A stretch of 64,000 bases of DNA from Streptomyces gobiensis (GTDB lineage Bacteria > Actinomycetota > Actinomycetes > Streptomycetales > Streptomycetaceae): assembly GCF_021216675.1 (NCBI RefSeq), contig NZ_CP086120.1, positions 2,710,501-2,774,500 on the forward strand. The letters are read 5' to 3'. The notes beneath the pieces are model-generated. The model was not told where the DNA came from. It did not search any database and was given only the letters and a program-made list of their open reading frames with translations. Below are positions 50,837-60,500 of the stretch, in pieces. The number at the start of each line of letters is the position of its first letter. Position 1 is the stretch's first letter. A program made the translations under genes and the position numbers.

Positions 50837-51820
50837 ATGACCGAACCCACGACCGCCGCCGAGTACCGCGCCGAACACCGCGCCGAGTACCGCATTGAGG
50901 ATCTGGCGCACCACAGCGGTGCCACGGTCCGTACGATCCGCGCCTACCAGGACCGCGGACTGCTGCCCAAGCCACAGCGCCGCGGCCGGGCCAATGTCTA
51001 CGACGACACCCATCTGTCCCGGCTGCGCCAGATCGCGGATCTCCTGGATCGCGGCTACACCCTGGCCAGCATCAAGGAGCTCCTGGAAGCCTGGGACAAC
51101 GGCCGTGGCCTGGGCGGGGTGCTGGGCCTGGTCGCCGAGGTCGACGGCCCCTGGACCGATGAGTCCCCGGACCGCGTCACCCGCGCCGACCTGGACGCCA
51201 GCTTCGGCGGCGAGCACAACGACGAAGCGGTCGCCGAGGCGGTGGCGCTGGGTGTGCTCGTCCCCGTCCCCGACCGCCCGGACGAGTTTCTGGTACCGAG
51301 CCCCCAGGAGCTGGCGGTAGCCGCCGAGCTCTACGCGGCCGGGGTGCCGTTGCTCGCCGTCACCGAGCATCTGCGCGAACTGCGTACCCAGGTCGAGCAC
51401 ATCGCCGCCCGTTTTCTGGACTTCACCCAGGAGCATGTCTTCGCCCGCTATCTGGGCCACCTCCACACCGACACGGAAGCGGCCGAGGCGGCGGCTCTGG
51501 TCCGCCGGCTGCGCCCGCTCGCCCAGCAGACCGTCGACGCCGAACTGGCCCGCGCCATGCGCACCCTGGCCGCCCAGCACCTGCGCCACCATCTGCACGC
51601 CATCCCCCCGTCCCCGGCCCCGCGGCCGGTCCCCCTCCCGCCGGAGACGGTCCGCGCGGTCCGTGACCTGGTGGGCGAGGGCGATATCGCCGCCTTCATC
51701 ACGGCCGCTACCGAACGGGAAGTACAGGCCCGCACCATGGACAAGCTCACCCAGCAGAGTTCTTCCCCCGAAACCAGCACCACCGCGGCAGGGAAGGCAG
51801 CCCCCAGCCGGAACCCATAA
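50837..51820 (+). CDS. MerR-family transcriptional regulator
   Basis: A 327-residue regulator. Residues about 18-85 form the winged helix (YRIEDLAHHSGATVRTIRAY, DRGLLPKPQRRGRANVY, LRQIADLLDRGYTLASIKELL). The C-terminal 230 residues form an unusually long helical effector domain without the Cys pattern of metal-sensing MerR proteins. It lies 4 bases after the PF10118 gene, so it is probably an autoregulator of this operon; the operator should be upstream of 47247. Confidence 0.93.
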   Translation: MTEPTTAAEYRAEHRAEYRIEDLAHHSGATVRTIRAYQDRGLLPKPQRRGRANVYDDTHLSRLRQIADLLDRGYTLASIKELLEAWDNGRGLGGVLGLVAEVDGPWTDESPDRVTRADLDASFGGEHNDEAVAEAVALGVLVPVPDRPDEFLVPSPQELAVAAELYAAGVPLLAVTEHLRELRTQVEHIAARFLDFTQEHVFARYLGHLHTDTEAAEAAALVRRLRPLAQQTVDAELARAMRTLAAQHLRHHLHAIPPSPAPRPVPLPPETVRAVRDLVGEGDIAAFITAATEREVQARTMDKLTQQSSSPETSTTAAGKAAPSRNP

Positions 51821-51844
51821 GGACCCAAACCCCTCTTCCCAGGC

Positions 51845-52321
51845 GTGAGGACCGACCTGCCGCCGCGAACGCCGACCACCGTGCTGCTGGGAGAGCGGGA
51901 GTTCACCCTGCGACGGTCCCCGAGCGCCACCCGTACCCCCGAGGCCAGAGCGGGGGGCTGGCAGGACTGGAAGCTCTTCGAGGGCGACGATGTGGTCGCC
52001 GAGCTGTGGGATATCGCCGCCCCTTACCCCGGCGCGGCGGCGACCCGGACCCTGCACGGTGATCTACGCGGCGAGGAGCTGACCGTCACCGCCCGGCAGT
52101 CGCTACGCGCCCGGCGCCGCTTCATCGAGTTCACCGCCGCCGGCCGGACCCTGCGCATCGAGGCCCGCCCCTTCGGCCGCCAGGTGTGGGTGCGCGACCG
52201 CGTGGACGACGACCGCGAAGTCATCATGCTGGCCCTGCTGCACGCCTCCGGCGCCGAACGCTACGTCCTCGCTTCACCGCTGTGGCCAGTGAGGACGCAG
52301 CGTTCGGCGCCGGACCGCTGA
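51845..52321 (+). CDS. hypothetical protein (158 aa)
   Basis: A soluble beta-rich protein without signal or membrane segments. Sequence elements such as GGWQDWKLFEGDDVVAELWD and RARRRFIEFTAAGRTLRIE give alternating beta strands, recalling scramblase/LURP-like barrels, but the match is weak. GTG 51845 has no clear ribosome site and lies 24 bases after the MerR gene. Convergent with htpX. Confidence 0.6.
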   Translation: MRTDLPPRTPTTVLLGEREFTLRRSPSATRTPEARAGGWQDWKLFEGDDVVAELWDIAAPYPGAAATRTLHGDLRGEELTVTARQSLRARRRFIEFTAAGRTLRIEARPFGRQVWVRDRVDDDREVIMLALLHASGAERYVLASPLWPVRTQRSAPDR

Positions 52322-52329
52322 GCGGACCC

Positions 52330-53232
52330 TCAGGGCCGTCCCAGTTCGCGGGAGATACGGCCCAGTTGGTCCAGGCGCTGTTCCAGCGTGGGGTGGGAGG
52401 CGAACAGCCGGCTCATCGACTTGCCGGAGAAGGCCGGGGCGAAGAAGAAGGCGTTGAACGGTTCCGCCTGACGCAGATCGCGGGTGGGGATCTGGGACAT
52501 CTGCCCGGTGATCTTGGTGAGGGCGGCAGCCAGGGCCGAGGGCTTGCCGGTGAGCAGCGCGCCGCCACGGTCGGCGGAGAGCTCACGGTAGCGGGAGAGC
52601 AGCCGGGTGAGCAGGAAGCTGATCACGTAGACGACGGCGCTGATCAGCGGGATGAGCAGTGCGAGGATCGCGGTCTGGTTGTTGTGACGGCCACTGCGCA
52701 TCAGACCGCTCCACAGCGCCATCCGGGTGATCGTCCCGGCCAGGACGCCCAGGAAGGCGGCGAAGGTCATGACGGCCACATCACGGTGGGCGACATGGGA
52801 GAGCTCATGGGCGAGAACGCCCTCCAGCTCTTCCGGGTCCAGTCGGCGCAGCAGCCCCGTTGTGGCGCAGACCAGGGCCTTTTCCTGGCTGCGTCCGGTG
52901 GCGAAGGCATTGGGGACATCGGAGTTGGCGATCGCCACGCGGGGCTTGGGCATATCGGCCATCGCGCACAGCCGGTCGATGGCGGCGTGCAGCTCAGGCG
53001 CCTGCTCGCGGGTGACCTCGCGGGCGCCCATGCTGTAGGCGGCGATCCGGTCGCTGAACCAGAACTGCGCGATGAACAGGCCGCCGGTGAAGACCAGGAT
53101 CAGCAGCCAGATGTCGGGGAACGCGGCCAGCAGCACACCCATGAAGACCACGTACAGCAGCCCGATGAGGAACATCGTGGTCACCATGCGGCTTGTGAGC
53201 CCGCGATCCCGTGCGTATCGGGTCCGTGCCAT
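52330..53232 (-). CDS. htpX: HtpX-like membrane zinc metalloprotease
   Basis: A 300-residue M48B protease for quality control of membrane proteins. Two N-terminal TM segments, the zinc motif HELSHVAHRD (H-E-x-x-H), two further TM segments, then the third zinc ligand Glu in RYRELSADRGG. It is last in a run transcribed from the LLM oxidoreductase gene through pspAB. Pairing of htpX with pspAB is typical of actinobacterial membrane-stress genes. Confidence 0.95.
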   Translation of the reverse strand: MARTRYARDRGLTSRMVTTMFLIGLLYVVFMGVLLAAFPDIWLLILVFTGGLFIAQFWFSDRIAAYSMGAREVTREQAPELHAAIDRLCAMADMPKPRVAIANSDVPNAFATGRSQEKALVCATTGLLRRLDPEELEGVLAHELSHVAHRDVAVMTFAAFLGVLAGTITRMALWSGLMRSGRHNNQTAILALLIPLISAVVYVISFLLTRLLSRYRELSADRGGALLTGKPSALAAALTKITGQMSQIPTRDLRQAEPFNAFFFAPAFSGKSMSRLFASHPTLEQRLDQLGRISRELGRP

Positions 53233-53319
53233 GCGTCTCGCCTCCTCTTTGGACTGTACCGCCTTGTCCTGTTTGGGTGGCGTCAGTGCCTCTGCGTCAG
53301 TACGTCTGCGGGAGCACGT

Positions 53320-53880
53320 CTACAGGCCGGGGGCTCCCCAGACCGGGAACCAGCGGCTCAGGTCCTGCTCGACCGGGAGGTCGTTCGCCAGCAGGCTCCG
53401 CATCTGCAGCTCCAGCGCGTTGTCCCGCTTCTCCCCGCCCCGGGGCTCGGGGGCGAAGGGGTAGAACGTACCGCGTTTGTAGAGATACACCAGGCCCAGC
53501 GAGCGGCCCCGGTCGTCCTGGAAGGCGATGAGGGAGCAGAGCAGCTGCGGGCCGAAGCCGCCCTCCTGAAGGAACGTATTGACCGCGTGCAGGTCATTGA
53601 CCAGGGACGCGATGTCATCGGGGGTGTGCCGGGAGAGCACCCAGGTGTAGCCGTACTGGTCCCGGCTGAACTCCACGGAGTCGAGCAGCCCCCGCACATC
53701 CTGCTGGAGCCGGTCGAAGGCGCCGCCCTCGACACTGGCGAAGCAGACCGAGCCAAGCCCGGTGGGGGTGAAGCCGCCCCCCGTCTGCAGGGTGATGGCG
53801 GCCGATGGCAGGGCGAAGAGCCGGTCGAGGTCGGGGCGGACGGGCTTCTTACGGCCGAAGAGCGTGTCCAGAAACCCCAT
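53320..53880 (-). CDS. pspAB: PspA-associated protein PspAB
   Basis: A 186-residue soluble protein opening MGFLDTLFGRKKP, an amphipathic helix common in PspA-associated proteins, with the family block GFTPTGLGSVCFASVEGGAF and FGPQLLCSLIAF. It is linked to the phage-shock response by gene neighbourhood with htpX. The start is 2 bases beyond the LLM gene's stop, so the two are translationally linked. Confidence 0.85.
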   Translation of the reverse strand: MGFLDTLFGRKKPVRPDLDRLFALPSAAITLQTGGGFTPTGLGSVCFASVEGGAFDRLQQDVRGLLDSVEFSRDQYGYTWVLSRHTPDDIASLVNDLHAVNTFLQEGGFGPQLLCSLIAFQDDRGRSLGLVYLYKRGTFYPFAPEPRGGEKRDNALELQMRSLLANDLPVEQDLSRWFPVWGAPGL

Positions 53881-53882
53881 GG

Positions 53883-54815
53883 TCAGCTCCCCTGCTCCGT
53901 CAGTTGGCCCTGCTGTGTCAGTTGGGCCAGGCCGTCCAGGGCAATCTTCTCAAAGACCCGCTCATCGGCGTCGAAGACCGTGCCGGGCAGCGGCCAGTGC
54001 AGCACGATCTCGTCGATGCCCAGCTCGGCGTAGGCCCCCGCGATATCCACAAAGGCGCTGACCGAGTCCAGCGGCCGCTCCGGGTTGAAGCCGGTGAGCA
54101 GGATCTTCCGGAGCTCGGCGGGGTCGCGGCCCGCCGCCACGCAGGCCTGGCCCAGCCGGTCGATCTGGCGGCCGACCGCGGCGAGCGAGTCCGCCGGGTC
54201 GCCGCTCTCCCGGGCCTTCGGATCACCGGTGGTCACCCACGCCTGGCCATGCCGGGCGGCCAGCCGGAAACCACGTGGCCCGGTGGCGGCCACGGCGAAG
54301 GGGAGCCGGGGGCGCTGCGTACAGCCGGGGATGTTGCGTACTTCGTGTGCGGAGTAGAAGTCGCCCTCGAACGAGGTGACGTCCTGGGACAGCAGCCGGT
54401 CGAGCAGCGGCACGAACTCCCCGAAGCGGTCGGCCCGTTCCTTCGGTGTCCAGGCCTCCTGCCCCAGCGCTGTGGCGTCAAAGCCGGCGCCGCCCGCGCC
54501 GATGCCCAGCGTGATCCGGCCACCGGAGATATCGTCGAGAGACAGCAGCTCCTTGGCGAGGGTGACCGGATGCCGGAAGTTCGGGGAGGTCACCAGGGTG
54601 CCCAGGCGGATGTGCTCGGTCGTCGTCGCCGCGGCGGTCAGGGTCGGCAACGCGCCGAACCAGGGGCCGTCTCGGAAGGGGACGCGCCAGGAGAGGTGGT
54701 CGTAGGTGTACGCGGTGTGGAATCCCAGCTCCTCGGCCCGCTGCCAGCGGTCCCTGCCGCCCTCGGCCCAGCGCCGTACGGGGAGGATGACGGTACTCAG
54801 TCGCAACGAAGCCAT
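53883..54815 (-). CDS. LLM-class (F420-dependent type) oxidoreductase
   Basis: A 310-residue bacterial-luciferase-like TIM barrel. GFHTAYTYDHLSWRVPF, HIRLGTLVTSPNFRHPVTLAKEL and GRITLGIGAGGAGFDATALG are typical cofactor/substrate segments of F420- or FMN-dependent members. ATG 54815 begins MASLRLSTVILP at the first barrel strand; ten more codons upstream are unlikely. The C-terminus is a Gln/Thr repeat (LTQQGQLTEQGS). It begins the LLM-pspAB-htpX run. Confidence 0.88.
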   Translation of the reverse strand: MASLRLSTVILPVRRWAEGGRDRWQRAEELGFHTAYTYDHLSWRVPFRDGPWFGALPTLTAAATTTEHIRLGTLVTSPNFRHPVTLAKELLSLDDISGGRITLGIGAGGAGFDATALGQEAWTPKERADRFGEFVPLLDRLLSQDVTSFEGDFYSAHEVRNIPGCTQRPRLPFAVAATGPRGFRLAARHGQAWVTTGDPKARESGDPADSLAAVGRQIDRLGQACVAAGRDPAELRKILLTGFNPERPLDSVSAFVDIAGAYAELGIDEIVLHWPLPGTVFDADERVFEKIALDGLAQLTQQGQLTEQGS

Positions 54816-54914
54816 GCGGTCGAGCGTAAGGGCTGTCACCGGCAAGCCGTGACAGCGAGCTCATTCGGGCACCTTTCCGCACGCCTGTGCGTGCGCATGA
54901 GCGAGGATGTGACC

Positions 54915-55778
54915 GTGACTGAAGCCCCCGCCGCGCCCCCCGTCCGCCGTAACCGTCGCAGCCATCGCGTCCGGCTGATCGCCACCGATCTTGACGGCAC
55001 CCTCCTGCACGACGACAAGTCCGTCTCGGACCGTACGGTCGCGGCGCTGGCGGCTGCCGAGCAGGCCGGGATCGAGGTCTTCTTTGTCACCGGGCGCCCG
55101 GCCCGCTGGATGGATGTCGTCAGCGACCATGTGCACGGGCATGGGCTGGCGATCTGCGCCAACGGGGCGGCCGTCGTCGATCTGCACCAGGGGCGCCGGA
55201 TCGTGAAGGTGCGGGAGCTGTCGCGGGAGGCCGCGCTGGCGGTGGTGGCCGCGTTGCGCCTGGCCACGCCCGGGGTCAGCTTCGCCGTCGAGCGGACGAG
55301 CGGCATTCACTACGAGCCGGAGTATCCGCCGCTCTTCGAGGATCCGGGGGCGGTTGTCGCACCGGTCGCCAAGCTGCTCGGGGAAGAGGGCTCGTATCCC
55401 GGTCAGCCGGTGCTCAAGCTGCTCGCCCACCATGGCGAGCTGGAGCCGGACGCGTTCCTCCGGCTGGCCCGGGAGGCCGCGGGGCAGCTCGCCGAGTTCA
55501 CCCGCTCCAGCTCGACCGCGCTGCTGGAGATCAGCGGCTCCGGGGTGAGCAAGGCCAGCACCCTCGCCGGCTGCTGCGCGGAACGCGGCATCGCGCCGGA
55601 GGAGGTCATCGCCTTCGGCGATATGCCCAACGATCTCCAGATGCTGGACTGGGCGGGTACCTCCTACGCCATGGCCAACGCCCACCCGGATGTGCTGGCT
55701 GCGACCACGCACCGTACGGACTCCAACGAGGACGACGGCGTAGCAGCCATCATCGAGCATCTGCTGAGCGCCCCCTAG
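54915..55778 (+). CDS. HAD-superfamily phosphatase (Cof type), paralogue
   Basis: About 287 residues. Motif I DLDGTLLHDDK, motif II FVTGRPAR, motif III Lys in GSGVSKASTLAG and motif IV FGDMPNDLQM. Closely parallels the enzyme at 38754-39557. GAGG lies 8 bases before GTG 54915; ATG 54897 is an alternative with a poorer site. It is divergent from the LLM gene and convergent with the kinase gene. The substrate is unknown. Confidence 0.9.
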   Translation: MTEAPAAPPVRRNRRSHRVRLIATDLDGTLLHDDKSVSDRTVAALAAAEQAGIEVFFVTGRPARWMDVVSDHVHGHGLAICANGAAVVDLHQGRRIVKVRELSREAALAVVAALRLATPGVSFAVERTSGIHYEPEYPPLFEDPGAVVAPVAKLLGEEGSYPGQPVLKLLAHHGELEPDAFLRLAREAAGQLAEFTRSSSTALLEISGSGVSKASTLAGCCAERGIAPEEVIAFGDMPNDLQMLDWAGTSYAMANAHPDVLAATTHRTDSNEDDGVAAIIEHLLSAP

Positions 55779-55785
55779 ACCTGGC

Positions 55786-57522
55786 CTAGACCGGCACCTC
55801 CCAGACCACCGCTGTACCGCCACCGTGCTCGCCGATCCCCGGCCCCCAGCGGCTGCTGCCACCCAGCTCCTCGGCCCGCCGCCGCAGGTTCCTCAGCCCG
55901 GAGCGGCGACCACCCGCCGGAACCCCCACCCCGTCATCGGCGACCGTCAGCCGCACCGCGTCCCGGCCGTCCGCCAGGACCGCCGTGGCGTCGACGGTCA
56001 CCTCGATACGGGACGCCTCAGCGTGCCGTATCGCGTTCGACAGCGCTTCCCGCACCGCCGCGACCAGATTCCGGGCCGTCAGCTCACTCACCCTCGCGTC
56101 CACCGGACCGGTGAAGGTCGCCGACGGCTGGAACCCCAGCGGCAGCGCCACCATGCCGATCTCCCGCAGCACCCGGGTGCGCAGTGACGAGGGCGCCTCC
56201 GCAGGACCCTGCTGCAGCGCGAAGATCGCGGTGCGGATTTCCTGGATGGTCGTATCCAGCTCCTCGACGGCCTTGCTGACGCCCTCCCGCACCTCCGGGA
56301 TCATGGCCCGGCGCTGGGCGCCCTCCAGCAGCATGCCGGTGGCGAAGAGCCGCTGGATCACCAGATCGTGCAGATCGCGGGCGATCCGGTCGCGGTCCTC
56401 ATAGACCGCCAGCCGCTCCCGGTCCCGCTGTGCCTCGGTCAGCACCAGCGCCAGCGCGGCCTGGGAGGCGAACTGCTGGGCGAGGGTGCGCTCCGTCGTG
56501 GTGAAGCGCGGGGCCCCGGGAGCCCTTGGCAGCGCGAGCGTGCCGAGCACCCGGCCGCCGCTGTTCAGCGGCAGCAGCATGCTCGGGCCGAAACGGGAGG
56601 CCACCTTGGTGGTCATCCGCGGATCGGTCGCCGAGTCATCGACGAACACCGGTTCGCCCGCGAGCAGATGGGCGGTCACCGGGCTGTCCGGCGGCACCCT
56701 GGTGCCGACCAGGCCCGCCGGATCCTCCCCTGCGGCCGCCGCGATCTCCAGCCCGCCCTCCTCGGTGGGCATCAGCACCACCCCGGCCGCCGCGTCCGCC
56801 AGCTGTCTGGCCTGTTCGGCGACGACCTCCAGCGCATCATGGCCGTCACCCTGGAGGAGTGAGGTGGTCAGCGCCGCGCTGCCGTTGATCCAGCGCGACC
56901 GCTGCCGCGCCGACTCATGCAGCCGGGCATGGCCAATGGCGATCCCCGCCTCGGTGGCGACCACCCGCACCATATGCAGATCACCCACGCTGAACGGGCC
57001 ACCGTCCCGCTTGTCCGCCAGATAGAGACTGCCGAACGGCTCCCCCTGCACCCGGATGGGCACGCCCAGGAAGCTCCGCGTCGGCGGGTGACCCGCCGGG
57101 AAGCCGGCGAACCGTGGATCGGCCGCCACATCCGGCACCAGGACCGGCTCCCCTTCCCTGGCCACCGCACCGAGCAGCCCGGCCCAGCCATCGGGCGGCC
57201 GCCCGGTCCGCTCCCGCGTCGCTTCATCGATGCCGACGCCGACACCGACGCCGACGCCATGGGTGATGAACTCCGCCAGCTCCGTGCCATCGGGGCTGAG
57301 TACGCCGATCGCCGCACAGCCGGCGCCGGTGAGCTCGGCGGCGGTCTCGGCGATCCGGTCGAGGATCGTCCGCAGCCCGACATCGGTACCGATGGAGACC
57401 ATCGCCTCCAGCAGCTGCGGCAGCCTGCGAGCGATCTCGGGAGACAGACCCTGCAGGCTCTGGGCAGCCCGCAGCGCCGCGAACGAGCCGGTCTCATGCC
57501 GCTCAGGGAAGGGAACCGCCAT
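55786..57522 (-). CDS. GAF-GAF sensor histidine kinase (DevS/NreB-like)
   Basis: A 578-residue soluble kinase. Two GAF domains (about 45-200 and 220-370) precede a HisKA_3 dimerisation region with RIARDLHDLVIQRLF (phosphoacceptor His) and a GHKL ATPase (AVREALSNAIRHAEAS, DDGVGVPAGG). DevS/DosT-type kinases use such GAFs to sense redox, O2, NO or CO. It lies 54 bases beyond the cydCD stop on the same strand, supporting respiratory signalling. No response regulator is in the window. The first GAF contains a Gly-Val dipeptide repeat (GVGVGVGVG) from a 6-base microsatellite at 57228-57258. Confidence 0.9.
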   Translation of the reverse strand: MAVPFPERHETGSFAALRAAQSLQGLSPEIARRLPQLLEAMVSIGTDVGLRTILDRIAETAAELTGAGCAAIGVLSPDGTELAEFITHGVGVGVGVGIDEATRERTGRPPDGWAGLLGAVAREGEPVLVPDVAADPRFAGFPAGHPPTRSFLGVPIRVQGEPFGSLYLADKRDGGPFSVGDLHMVRVVATEAGIAIGHARLHESARQRSRWINGSAALTTSLLQGDGHDALEVVAEQARQLADAAAGVVLMPTEEGGLEIAAAAGEDPAGLVGTRVPPDSPVTAHLLAGEPVFVDDSATDPRMTTKVASRFGPSMLLPLNSGGRVLGTLALPRAPGAPRFTTTERTLAQQFASQAALALVLTEAQRDRERLAVYEDRDRIARDLHDLVIQRLFATGMLLEGAQRRAMIPEVREGVSKAVEELDTTIQEIRTAIFALQQGPAEAPSSLRTRVLREIGMVALPLGFQPSATFTGPVDARVSELTARNLVAAVREALSNAIRHAEASRIEVTVDATAVLADGRDAVRLTVADDGVGVPAGGRRSGLRNLRRRAEELGGSSRWGPGIGEHGGGTAVVWEVPV

Positions 57523-57576
57523 GAGCGCGAGCCTAAAGCCTCGGACGAAAACGCGAAAATACTCCTTTAGATCCCT

Positions 57577-60500
57577 TTACCCGACACTTATCAACTGCTC
57601 AGTTTCCCGCTCCCGGGCCAGCATCTCGCGCAGCGGCCCCTCGGCCGCCGCCAGCTCCCGATACGAGCCGCGCTGCACAACCCGGCCCGCATGGAGAACG
57701 ATCACCTCGTCAACCGCCGCCAGCCCCGTCAGCCGGTGTGTGATCAGGACCGTCGTACGGCCCTCGGTGGCGGCGAGCAGATCCGCGGTGAGCGCATCGG
57801 CGGTAGGCGGATCCAGGTGCTCGGCGGGCTCGTCCAGCACCAGCACCGGGAAGTCGGCGAGCAGGGCCCGTGCGAGCGCGAGACGCTGCCGCTGACCGCC
57901 GGAGAGCTGGGCGCCATGCTCACCGACGAGGGTGTCCAGACCCTTGGGCAGGGTGTCCACCCAGGTGAGCAGCCGGGCGGCGGCGAGGGCATGGCGGAGC
58001 TCATCGTCGGTGGCGGTGGTCCGTGCCAGCCGGAGATTCTCGCGCAGGGTGCTGTCGAAAGTGTGGGCGTCCTGGGCGCACAGGCCAACGCTGCGCCGCA
58101 CGGTGTCCCCGTCGAGCTCAGCGGCCGGGATTCCGCCGAGGGTGTACGTCCCCTCCGCCGCGTCCAGAAAGCGGAGCAGGGTCAGCGCGAGGGTCGTCTT
58201 CCCGGAGCCGGAGGGCCCGACGACGGCCACCCGGCGGCCCGGGGTGAGGTCGAGGTCCAGCCCCGCGAGGGCGGGGCGCGACTGCCCGGGGTGCCGTGCG
58301 GTGAGCCCCCGCACGGTGACCGGGAACGGCGAGGGGGGCGCGGGCCTGGGGTCGGCCGGCTCCTGAACGGGTACGGGGGCGTCCAGCACCTCGTACACCC
58401 GCTCCGCGCTACGGCGCACCCGTTGCCGGTGCTGTACGGCGAGCGGCAGACCGAGCACCGCCTCAAAGGCGGCCAGCGGCGTCAGCACGACGACCGCCAG
58501 CCATACCCCGGCGAGGCGCCCCTCATACACGGCCTGTGCGCCGAACCAGGCCGCGGCGGTCACCGTCAACCCGGTGGCCAGCGCGGTCAGTCCGCCCGCC
58601 AGCGCGGTAGCGGCGGACGACCGGGCGGCGATCCGGGTGAGCGCGGTGTCGGCTTCCCTGACCGCCGCCATCCGGGCGGGCAGCGCCCCGGCGACCGTCA
58701 ACTCCCCGGTGCCGGTGAGCAGATCGACGGTACGGGTGGCCAGGGTGCCCCGTACGGGGGCGAGTTGCCGCTCGGCACGGTGGGCGAGGGCGGCGGTGAG
58801 CAGCGGCACCCCGACCCCGGCGACGGCCAGCCCGACGGCGAGCACGGCCCCGGCTTCGGGGAGCAGCCACCCGGTGAACGCGACGCTGCCGGCTCCGACA
58901 ACGGCCGCCACGGTGGCGGGCAGCAGCCACCGCAGGAAGTAGTCCTGCATCGCGTCCACATCCCCGACGAGCCGCGCCAGCAGATCCCCCTTACGCGTCT
59001 CCTTCAACCCCGCCGGAGCGAGCCGCTCCAGCCGCCGGTAGACACTCACCCGCAGATCCGCGAGTACGCGCAGGACCGCGTCATGGGACACCAGCCGCTC
59101 GGCATACCGGAATACGGCCCGCCCGATCCCGAAGGCCCGGGTGGCCGTCACGGCCACCATCAGATACAGCACCGGCGGCTGCTCGGACGCCCGGGAAATC
59201 AGCCACCCCGAAACAGCCATCAGCCCCACAGCACTGCCCAACGCGAGCGCCCCCAGCCCAGCCGCCAGCCCAAACCGCCCCCGCACCCCGTACCCGGCCC
59301 CCCGCACCCGCCCAAGCAGCGAGGTTTTCCCCAGCCCCGCCCCTTCCCGAAACCGGGGGCTCCGCCCCCAGTCCCCAGTGTTGTGGGCAGTCGTTCCGCC
59401 AGGGGCGGAACGGGTGGGCACAACACGACCCGCACCCGACAACGAACCGGAGTCCGGGGCGGAGCCCCGGTTTTCGGGAAGGGCCGGGATCGGGGAACCC
59501 AACCGCACCACCCGGTCGGCCAGTGACAGCAGCGCCGGACGGTGCACAACCAGCAGCACCGTACGCCCACGCGCCAGCCGCGCAACGGCCTCGACGACCG
59601 CAGCCTCCGTCGCCCCGTCCAGCGCCGATGTCGGCTCGTCCAGCAGCAGGACGGGCCGGTCGGCGAGGAACGCCCGTGCCAGGGCGACCCGTTGACGCTG
59701 GCCCGCGGAGAGCCCGGTGCCGCCCTCACCGAGCACCGTGCCGGGCGCCAGCTCAGCCGCGCTGGCGTCCCGTAGCGCCGCCAGGACCTCCGTATCCGAT
59801 GCGTCCGGGCGGGCCAGCCGCACATTGTCGGCGATCGTGCCCGCGAAGAGATACGGGTGCTGCGGGACCCAGGCGATCCGGTCGTGACCGGGCGCCTGGA
59901 CACGGCCGGAGTCGGGGCGGACGAAGCCCAGAATGGCGTTCAGGAGCGTGGTCTTACCGGACCCGGAAGGACCGACGACGGCGACCGTCTCACCGGGGGA
60001 GACCGCCAGACTGGTCGCGGGGAGTGAGTCAATCTCCCGGCCCGGGTGGCGTACCACCAGCTCCTCGACGCTGATCCCCGTGCTGCGCACGGGCCGCGCG
60101 TCAGCGGCTGGCGGCGCGGTCTCCAGGACCGTAAAGACCTCCTCGGCCGCCGAGAGCCCTTCGGCGGCCGCGTGATACTGCGCCCCGACCTGCCGCAGCG
60201 GCAGATACGCCTCCGGGGCGAGGATCAGCACCACCAGCCCCGTATAGAGGTCAAGTTCGCCGTGCACCAGCCGCATTCCGATGCCGACCGCGACCAGCGC
60301 GACCGAGATCGTCGCAAGGAGCTCCAGCGCGAACGAGGAGAGAAAAGCGATCCGCAGCGTGCGCAGCGTGGCGCGGCGGTAGTCCGCGGTGATGGCGCGG
60401 ATGTTCTCCGTCTGCGCCTTCGCCCGCCCGAAAACCTTGAGCGTCGGCAGCCCGCCGACGACATCCAGAAAGTGGTGCGAGAGCCGGGACAGCATCCGCC

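Noticed and set aside
52186..54033. 615-codon plus-strand frame
   Set aside because: Antisense to htpX and pspAB, whose catalytic and family motifs are clear.
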